Below are positions 1 to 4,030 of a stretch of DNA of 5,296 nucleotides, in pieces; the first letter of the stretch is position 1, and each line of letters begins with the position of its first letter. A model generated the notes under the pieces. It ran no database searches. It was not told where the DNA came from and saw only the letters and a list, made by a program, of their open reading frames with translations. Source of the DNA: Candidatus Vogelbacteria bacterium (GTDB taxonomy: Bacteria; Patescibacteria; Paceibacteria; UBA9973; UBA12445). The stretch is from assembly GCA_016201425.1 (NCBI GenBank), contig JACQCW010000037.1, positions 1-5,296 on the forward strand. The letters are read 5' to 3'. Both the position numbers and the translations under genes were made by a program.

Positions 1-82
1 CTGACCCGGCAGCAACCTGTTTCACAAAACATTGAGGAATAAGGTGCTAATCTAGCCTTTTTTAAGGAAAGATAATTAGGTC
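1..82 (+). promoter_or_regulatory. SAM-I (S-box) riboswitch aptamer, 5' end cut off by the window
   Basis: The segment carries S-box hallmarks in the right order. ACCCGGCAGCAACC at 4-17 resembles the conserved CCCGGCAACC of the P2/J2-3 region with a few extra bases. AAGGTGCTAA at 41-50 is the conserved P3/J3-4 block. A short P4 hairpin follows (CCTT 56-59 with AAGG 64-67), then AAAGATAA at 68-75, the usual 3' strand of P1. A P3 arm can be drawn from ACC 15-17 with GGT 43-45, with TGTTT/AAACA (18-22/27-31) inside it. The 5' strand of P1 and part of P2 lie before base 1, so the K-turn and pseudoknot cannot be checked. It lies directly upstream of metK, a classic S-box target, so SAM would repress its own synthesis. 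The family call is from memory of the consensus; the fit is good but not computed. Confidence 0.85.
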
Positions 83-91
83 GATTTTTTA

Positions 92-126
92 AGTAAAGAC
101 CCTTTCCAAAAGAACGGGTCTTTACT
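92..126 (+). terminator. Expression-platform hairpin of the metK riboswitch
   Basis: AGTAAAGACCC (92-102) and GGGTCTTTACT (116-126) form a perfect 11-bp stem with a 13-nt loop, between the aptamer and metK. The sequence after it (ATTTACTACC) is a poor U-tract, so it is a weak intrinsic terminator on paper. A competing fold exists: GGTC 79-82 plus TTT 85-87 can pair with AAAGACC 95-101, using the aptamer's 3' edge and destroying the 11-bp stem. That gives a plausible antiterminator/terminator switch. A run of six T at 85-90 directly after P1 is an alternative site where an extended P1 could itself terminate transcription. Confidence 0.6.
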
Positions 127-154
127 ATTTACTACCAATAATTAACTACATAAC

Positions 155-1210
155 ATGTTCATAAACAACAAAACATACACGGTAGAGAGTGTAACATCAG
201 GTCATCCTGATAAAATATGTGACCAAATCTCAGATACAATATTAGACGAATGCCTGCGGCAAGATCCAATGAGTCGCGTGGCTATCGAATCTTTCGGTGG
301 ACATGGACTAGTCCTCGTCTCTGGCGAGCTTACAACTAACGCTAAGATCGATGCCACAAAAATTACTGAAGATGTGTACATAAATATCGGCCACCAAGAC
401 AAAATAAAAATAATCACAAATATAGTTAAGCAGTCCCCCGACATCGCCCAAGGGGTAGACACCGGCGGTGCTGGAGACCAAGGCATTATGTACGGCTTCG
501 CGTCTAACGAAACCCCGGAGTATTTACCCGATGCCCTCGTCAAGGTCCATCAGCTATCCAAGGGCTTAGAAGATCTAAGGAGAAATGACAAAAGATTTGG
601 CTGGCTTAAACCGGATGGCAAAACCCAAATAACCGTACAAAATGGAAAAATTGAAACCGTACTTGTTAGCTGCCAACACAGTGAAGACATAGCACAAGAA
701 GAAATCGTAAGACTCTTGGAAAAGTACCTAGTAAAAAAAGTAATCGGTGATAATTCTGAGACAGAAATATTGGTTAATCCGACCGGCCGCTTCGTTCAGG
801 GAGGATTTGAGGCAGACACAGGACTCACAGGCAGAAAGATTATGGTCGATACATATGGAGGACTTATCCCTCATGGAGGAGGATGCTTCTCGGGTAAAGA
901 CGCGACCAAAGTAGATCGGTCGGCCGCATACATGTCGCGCTTTGCCGCAAAGAATGTTGTAGCAAATGGTCTCGCCAAGAAATGTCTAGTTTCTGTGGCC
1001 TATGCTATTGGTAAGGCTGAACCTCTTATGGTTGAAGCAATAGACGAAAATGGTAAAAGTATCGCGAATACTGTACAAAAACATTTTGATTTCAGACCTA
1101 AGGCAATAATAGAACGACTCAACCTACGTAGACCAATATATCGCCAGACGTCTTCGTATGGTCACTTTGGGAAAGTCGGGTTGCCATGGGAAGAGATTGT
1201 TGTGATATAA
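155..1210 (+). CDS. metK: S-adenosylmethionine synthetase (methionine adenosyltransferase)
   Basis: Makes S-adenosylmethionine from methionine and ATP, releasing phosphate and pyrophosphate; cytosolic, and the source of the methyl donor. Family motifs are in order: GHPDK (residues 16-20), GAGDQG (105-110), GRFVQGG (211-217), GLTGRKI (223-229), DTYGG (232-236), GGGCFSGKD (241-249; the usual motif has Ala where Cys is here) and DRSAAY (254-259). The C-terminal LRRPIYRQT..YGHFG..LPWE block is complete. At 351 residues it is shorter than the usual 380-400; loops appear trimmed, for example between the IGH (78-80) and QSPDIAQGVD (93-102) segments, rather than a domain being lost. The start is fixed by the usual short N-terminus before ESVTSGHPDK. 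There is no Shine-Dalgarno sequence before ATG. Expression is probably controlled by the SAM riboswitch just upstream. Confidence 0.97.
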   Translation: MFINNKTYTVESVTSGHPDKICDQISDTILDECLRQDPMSRVAIESFGGHGLVLVSGELTTNAKIDATKITEDVYINIGHQDKIKIITNIVKQSPDIAQGVDTGGAGDQGIMYGFASNETPEYLPDALVKVHQLSKGLEDLRRNDKRFGWLKPDGKTQITVQNGKIETVLVSCQHSEDIAQEEIVRLLEKYLVKKVIGDNSETEILVNPTGRFVQGGFEADTGLTGRKIMVDTYGGLIPHGGGCFSGKDATKVDRSAAYMSRFAAKNVVANGLAKKCLVSVAYAIGKAEPLMVEAIDENGKSIANTVQKHFDFRPKAIIERLNLRRPIYRQTSSYGHFGKVGLPWEEIVVI

Positions 1211-1211
1211 T
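1181..1211 (+). promoter_or_regulatory. Extended -10 promoter for the small membrane protein gene
   Basis: TATAAT at 1206-1211 is preceded by TG at 1203-1204, giving a perfect extended -10 (TGnTATAAT). A weaker -35-like TTGCCA lies at 1181-1186 with a 19-nt spacer. The element overlaps the metK stop codon (1208-1210). The expected transcription start, about 7 nt after the -10, falls at about 1218, one base before the ATG at 1219, so the mRNA would be essentially leaderless. The position also argues against the earlier in-frame ATG at 1186, which lies upstream of the -10. Confidence 0.7.
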
Positions 1212-1218
1212 ATGTGGT

Positions 1219-1683
1219 ATGCATCGCCACAAAATAATCTCCTGGCAAGCGCCAGACCATGATCTACCCGAAAAGCCCTTAGACTGGTTTATCTCCGTCA
1301 CGGTGGTAGGTGTCGCCATCACTATCGCCTCTCTTTTTGTGAGCAACATTACGTTTGCAATTTTTTCTTTTGTTGCCACAATCTCAATTATCATACATAT
1401 TGGAAAAAAGCCGGAACTAATTGACATACACCTGACACCAGACGGAGTTGAAATTCGACATGATTTCTATCCCTACCGCAAGTTGCACTCGTTCTGGATA
1501 GATCGCGAAAAAGATAATCCCGAACTTATCCTTCATTCAGACCGCACTGTTCTACCACACATTATTGTGCCGCTTAGGGATATTAACCCCGAATACGTTC
1601 GGGCAGAGTTGAGACAACATATTACAGAGAGATACGCGCACAAAAATCTGGTCGACAAATTTCTTGAGTACTTAGGATTTTAA
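1219..1683 (+). CDS. Small membrane protein, two N-terminal TM helices and a soluble PH-like C-terminal part
   Basis: I do not recognise this as a named gene. The 154-residue product has a polar N-terminus (1-22), a hydrophobic hairpin of two probable membrane helices (about 23-41 and 44-62), and a soluble remainder rich in alternating beta-like segments ending in a helix (about 120-153). The layout resembles small bacterial membrane proteins with a PH-like domain after a two-helix anchor, but this is a resemblance in architecture only. The ATG at 1219 is preferred over the one at 1186 because it removes a 24-nt overlap with metK and sits just after the extended -10 promoter. No ribosome binding site is visible, consistent with a leaderless message. 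The stop codon is one base from the stop of the convergent malic enzyme gene. Function unknown. Confidence 0.8.
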   Translation: MHRHKIISWQAPDHDLPEKPLDWFISVTVVGVAITIASLFVSNITFAIFSFVATISIIIHIGKKPELIDIHLTPDGVEIRHDFYPYRKLHSFWIDREKDNPELILHSDRTVLPHIIVPLRDINPEYVRAELRQHITERYAHKNLVDKFLEYLGF

Positions 1684-1684
1684 A

Positions 1685-2824
1685 CTACTCCCTAACTGCC
1701 TGTGCAACTGCCCGCACCAAACCTTTTTCAAACTGGGTTGGAAGAATTTTTTCAGTTGTTGGTTTTTTCACAAAGCTAGCGATCGCCTTTGCCGCGCGAA
1801 TAAATATTTGATCATCAAATTGTTTAATGTGATGATCAAGGGCACCACGAAAGAGCCCGGGGAAGCCAAGAGAATTATTTAATTGGTTGCCGAAATCCGA
1901 TCTTCCTGTGGCAACGATAAATGCCCCAGCAGACTTTGCTAATTCTGGCATAATCTCGGGTACCGGATTCGCGAGGGCAAAAATTATTGGATTCTTTGCC
2001 ATGCTCCTAACCATATCCAATGCCATCAACCCAGCTTTCGATACGCCTATAAAAATATGCACGCCAATTAAAACATCTGAAAGCCCACCCTTCACTTTGT
2101 TAAGATTTGTTTTTTTGGCAAGTTCTACTTTATCAGAGTTCAAATCTGCACGACCATCGTAAACTGCTCCGTGGCTGTCGCAAACGATTATATTTTTGAA
2201 TCCGTACTTCAAGAGAAGTTCAGCTACGGCAGTGCCTGCCGCACCAGCGCCATTCAACACAATCTTTGCATCCTCTTTTTTTAATTTTCTTAACTTAATT
2301 GAATTGATCAAACCAGCCAAGACCACAGTGGCTGTTCCATGCTGGTCATCGTGCATGACAGGTATCAACAGCTCCTTCCTGAGCCTATTTTCAATCTCAA
2401 AACATCGGGGTGCGGATATATCTTCCAAATTAATGGCCCCAAAAACTGGCGCAATCTGCTTTACGGCTTTTATAATCTCTTCAGCATCCTGTGTATCGAG
2501 ACAAATTGGAAAGGCATCAACATTAGCAAATTCCTTAAGTATTGCGGCCTTCCCTTCCATCACCGGTATCGCTGCATACGGTCCCAAATTTCCTAGACCT
2601 AAAATAGCCGAGCCGTCCGTAACAATCGCCACTGTATTTTTCTTAAGCGTGTATTCAAACGCCTTCTTACTATCCTTCCCTATCTCGATCGACACCGCCG
2701 CGACCCCTGGTGTATAAGCCAGAGAAAGTTCATCCCTATTCCTGAGCAAAACTTTTGTCAGCGTCCCAATCTTCCCACCATTCTTTTTATGCAATGCTAA
2801 TGACTTTTTATAGTAGTCTTTCAT
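1685..2824 (-). CDS. Malic enzyme (malate dehydrogenase, decarboxylating), short bacterial type
   Basis: Oxidatively decarboxylates malate to pyruvate using NAD or NADP and a divalent metal; cytosolic. The 379-residue protein shows the family signature in order: YTPGVA (37-42, catalytic Tyr37), TDGSAILGLGNLG (69-81), MEGKA (89-93, catalytic Lys92), NLEDISAPRCFEIE (132-145, with metal-binding Glu133/Asp134), MHDDQHGTA (157-165, further metal-binding Asp), a Rossmann NGAGAAG (191-197), FALANPVPEI (282-291) and GRSDFGNQLNNSLGFPGLFRG (307-327). Length fits the short form without the phosphotransacetylase domain seen in MaeB. Cofactor preference cannot be settled by eye. The reading frame continues 14 codons upstream into the tRNA (MQVRFLPGAS is translated T-arm sequence), so the true start is the ATG at 2824, in MKDYYKKSLALHKKNGG. 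It lies 15 nt after the outer tRNA 3' end, with no Shine-Dalgarno sequence. Confidence 0.95.
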   Translation of the reverse strand: MKDYYKKSLALHKKNGGKIGTLTKVLLRNRDELSLAYTPGVAAVSIEIGKDSKKAFEYTLKKNTVAIVTDGSAILGLGNLGPYAAIPVMEGKAAILKEFANVDAFPICLDTQDAEEIIKAVKQIAPVFGAINLEDISAPRCFEIENRLRKELLIPVMHDDQHGTATVVLAGLINSIKLRKLKKEDAKIVLNGAGAAGTAVAELLLKYGFKNIIVCDSHGAVYDGRADLNSDKVELAKKTNLNKVKGGLSDVLIGVHIFIGVSKAGLMALDMVRSMAKNPIIFALANPVPEIMPELAKSAGAFIVATGRSDFGNQLNNSLGFPGLFRGALDHHIKQFDDQIFIRAAKAIASFVKKPTTEKILPTQFEKGLVRAVAQAVRE

Positions 2825-2890
2825 AATTATTATTTTGGATGCTCCTGGCAGGAATCGAACCTGCATTTCATCCTTCGCAGGGATGTGTCC

Positions 2891-2912
2891 CCCGCCCGCC
2901 TGACTCGTCTAA
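2891..2912 (-). repeat. 3' linker of the nested tRNA (one arm of GC-rich inverted repeat)
   Basis: 22 nt between the inner tRNA 3' end and the outer tRNA 3' part. Read on the - strand it ends in GTCAGGCGGGCGGG, directly abutting the GGACA of the outer tRNA. Those 14 bases are complementary to the 5' linker (2985-3003) except for a 5-nt bulge (GACTC) on the other strand. An alternative register pairs CGAGTC here with GACTCG of the other linker. The first bases, TTAGACGA, remain unpaired next to the inner tRNA 3' end, where RNase Z would cut. Confidence 0.75.
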
Positions 2913-2984
2913 TGCCCTCAGCAGGAATCGAACCTGCATTTCTCCCTTCGCAGGGGAGTGTCCTATCCATTGAACGATGAGGGC
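2913..2984 (-). tRNA. tRNA-Arg(GCG), intact, nested inside the outer tRNA
   Basis: A complete 72-nt cloverleaf: acceptor GCCCTCA/TGAGGGC (7 of 7 pairs), D-stem GTTC/GGAC, anticodon stem CTCCC/GGGAG with loop CTGCGAA (anticodon GCG, reading CGC and CGU), variable AAAT, T-arm GCAGG-TTCGATT-CCTGC, discriminator A, no encoded CCA. It differs from the outer copy at only 10 of 72 positions, all in stems. In most bacteria this arginine box is read by an ACG anticodon edited to inosine, so GCG is unusual. The tRNA is flanked on both sides by complementary GC-rich linkers that belong to the intervening sequence of the outer tRNA. Its transcript must be the same as the outer one unless an internal promoter exists, and none is visible. 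Confidence 0.93.
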
Positions 2985-3003
2985 GTCAGGCGAGTCGGGC
3001 GGG
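2985..3003 (-). repeat. 5' linker of the nested tRNA (other arm of GC-rich inverted repeat)
   Basis: 19 nt, on the - strand CCCGCCCGACTCGCCTGAC, running from the outer tRNA 5' part (ending GGATA) to the first base of the inner tRNA. CCCGCCC and GCCTGAC pair with GGGCGGG and GTCAGGC of the 3' linker, giving 14 bp, 12 of them G-C. It leaves no spare base before the inner tRNA, so RNase P would cut exactly at the stem-to-tRNA junction. No target-site duplication flanks the pair of linkers. Confidence 0.75.
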
Positions 3004-3052
3004 TATCCATTGAACGACAAGGGCGTGACACCATGCTATCGCATCAGCATAT

Positions 3053-3078
3053 AAAAAACAATCGCCGTTGTGGCGATT
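3053..3078 (-). terminator. rpsT: Intrinsic terminator of rpsT
   Basis: On the - strand, 8 nt after the rpsT stop codon, AATCGCC (3078-3072), loop ACAAC and GGCGATT (3066-3060) form a 7-bp stem followed by G and six T. In the + direction the same hairpin is followed by ATTTTTT (3079-3085), so it could work both ways, though no + strand gene reads toward it from nearby. It separates rpsT from the tRNA region, so the tRNAs need either their own promoter or readthrough. Confidence 0.85.
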
Positions 3079-3086
3079 ATTTTTTC

Positions 3087-3356
3087 TTATTTAGAAATCT
3101 TTTTTATAGATTGAGCGAGGCTGGATTTTTTCCTAGCAGCGTTATTCTTCTTGATTATTCCACCCATCTTGGCAGCCTTATCAATAGCCTTATAGGCTTT
3201 TGGCAAAAGTGCCATAGCTTCTTTAGACTTCTTGTCTGCAACAAGCTTCTTAATCTCTTTAATTGCGGTCTTCATTGCACTAGCCTTCCTCAAATTAAAA
3301 AACCTCTTCTTTTTTGAATTTCGGACGGCCTTTTTCGCTGATGATGTTATTGGCAT
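3087..3356 (-). CDS. rpsT: 30S ribosomal protein S20
   Basis: Primary 16S rRNA-binding protein of the small subunit, needed early in 30S assembly. The 89-residue, very lysine-rich protein matches S20 in length and pattern: MPITSSAKKAVRNSKKKRFFNLRKASAMKT at the N-terminus (rRNA-binding helix), a long middle helix, and the hallmark GIIKKNNAARKKSSLAQSIKK block near residues 66-86. The start ATG gives the usual N-terminus. No Shine-Dalgarno sequence is seen; the short leader is AT-rich. It stands alone on the - strand, transcribed away from ruvA, with its own terminator. S20 is typically a single-gene unit, as here. Confidence 0.95.
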   Translation of the reverse strand: MPITSSAKKAVRNSKKKRFFNLRKASAMKTAIKEIKKLVADKKSKEAMALLPKAYKAIDKAAKMGGIIKKNNAARKKSSLAQSIKKISK

Positions 3357-3379
3357 AATTTAAATGTTATTGTCAGAAC

Positions 3380-3407
3380 ACTATACACTACTTTCAAATT
3401 TTTGCAA
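3380..3407 (-). promoter_or_regulatory. rpsT: Probable rpsT promoter
   Basis: On the - strand, TTGCAA (3407-3402) and TATAGT (3385-3380) are spaced by 16 nt. Transcription would start near 3373, leaving about a 16-nt AT-rich leader before the rpsT ATG. Found by eye; the -10 has one mismatch to TATAAT. Confidence 0.5.
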
Positions 3408-3419
3408 TATCAGTATCAT
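3392..3419 (+). promoter_or_regulatory. ruvA: Possible ruvA promoter
   Basis: TTTCAA (3392-3397) and TATCAT (3414-3419) are 16 nt apart. They would start transcription about 3 nt before the ruvA ATG, again a near-leaderless message. Both boxes are imperfect and overlap the divergent rpsT promoter, so this is a weak call made because no Shine-Dalgarno sequence precedes ruvA. Confidence 0.3.
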
Positions 3420-3428
3420 TAAACTATC

Positions 3429-4010
3429 ATGATTTCTCAACTCAAAGGAAAGATAACCTTCGCCAACGACAAGTTTGTTGTGCTCGATGTTTCTGGCGTC
3501 GGCTATCGTGTTAATTTAACCAGCACCGACTTGGCTGAACTTGCACAAAAAGACATCGCCCAAAACCAAACATTCTGGACACATCTTGCCGTCCGCGAAG
3601 ATTCAATGGAACTTTACGGCTTCATCAACAAAAACGAACTAGACTTCTTCGAGCTTCTTATCTCTATATCAGGTATCGGCCCAAGAAAAGCGCTCGGAAT
3701 TTTGTCCGTCGCGCCTGTCGAGACACTCAAAAAAGCTCTGCGCTCGAGGGATACGTCATATCTTACTCAAGTGTCTGGCATTGGTAAAAAAAATGCCGAA
3801 AAGATCGTACTTGAACTCAAAGATAAATTTGCTGCCATAGAAAGTGGTGAAGACTTCACAAGTTTGCGTGAAGAAAGTGATGCCGTCGCCGCTATCAAGT
3901 CATTGGGATACTCATCGGGTGAAGCGAGGGATGCTCTCCAAAAAGTTAACTCGAGTATCACAAAACTAAACGATAGAATCAAGGAGGCTCTAAAGAACTT
4001 AGGCAAATAA
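3429..4010 (+). CDS. ruvA: Holliday junction branch migration complex subunit RuvA
   Basis: RuvA binds Holliday junctions as a tetramer and loads the RuvB helicase for branch migration during recombinational repair. The 193 residues match the family's usual length. Domain I, the OB fold, covers about 1-64 and includes GVGYRVNL (23-30) and VREDSMELYGF (55-65), where Glu57/Asp58 fit the acidic pin. Domain II has two helix-hairpin-helix motifs, ISGIGPRKALGIL (80-92) and VSGIGKKNAEKI (115-126). Domain III, at about 148-193, carries DAVAAIKSLGYSSGEARDAL and would contact RuvB. The start gives the canonical MISQLKGKI N-terminus. There is no Shine-Dalgarno sequence. The Mur ligase gene follows 20 nt downstream on the same strand and probably shares its transcript. 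ruvB and ruvC are not in the window. Confidence 0.97.
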   Translation: MISQLKGKITFANDKFVVLDVSGVGYRVNLTSTDLAELAQKDIAQNQTFWTHLAVREDSMELYGFINKNELDFFELLISISGIGPRKALGILSVAPVETLKKALRSRDTSYLTQVSGIGKKNAEKIVLELKDKFAAIESGEDFTSLREESDAVAAIKSLGYSSGEARDALQKVNSSITKLNDRIKEALKNLGK

Positions 4011-4030
4011 GCCAGAAATTGTTTTCGGGT

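Larger units (their letters stand above)
2840..3024 (-). tRNA. Interrupted (split) tRNA-Arg(GCG), outer copy, with a 113-nt intervening sequence in the D-loop
   Basis: The 5' part (3024 down to 3004, 21 nt) holds acceptor GCCCTTG, TC, and the D-arm to AATGGATA. The 3' part (2890 down to 2840, 51 nt) starts GGACA, then anticodon stem CATCC/GGATG with loop CTGCGAA (anticodon GCG), variable AAAT, T-arm GCAGG-TTCGATT-CCTGC, acceptor CAGGAGC and discriminator A. Joined directly, they give a 72-nt cloverleaf the same length as the inner tRNA. The acceptor pairs at 6 of 7 positions (one U-G, one C3-A70 mismatch); all other stems pair. CCA is not encoded. The D-loop A after GG fits the arginine identity element A20. 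The intervening sequence (2891-3003) consists of two complementary linkers around a complete second tRNA. Whether mature tRNA is made by cleavage and ligation, or this is a freshly broken pseudogene, cannot be told from sequence. No convincing own promoter is seen before 3024. Confidence 0.75.

Noticed and set aside
1186..1218. Earlier start for the small membrane protein
   Set aside because: It would overlap the end of metK and lies upstream of the predicted -10 element. The 11 added residues (MGRDCCDIICG) look unlike a conserved N-terminus.
2196..2717. 173-codon + strand open frame opposite the malic enzyme
   Set aside because: Shadow of a well-supported gene; composition is that of a reverse complement, with no recognisable motif.
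2825..2866. N-terminal extension MQVRFLPGAS on the malic enzyme
   Set aside because: It is translated tRNA T-arm and acceptor sequence, a common artefact of frames running out of a tRNA. The family N-terminus fits the ATG at 2824.
2891..3003. CRISPR-like or insertion-sequence interpretation of the linker repeats
   Set aside because: There are only two inverted copies, no spacers, no transposase and no target duplication. A tRNA-linked origin fits better, though a tiny mobile cassette is not fully excluded.
3033..3050. Inverted repeat ATGCT/AGCAT upstream of the outer tRNA
   Set aside because: Only 5 bp, with no T-run and no clear promoter boxes around it; could be chance.
2958..3317. 119-codon + strand open frame
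   Set aside because: It runs antisense through both tRNAs, the terminator and rpsT, and its protein shows no family features.
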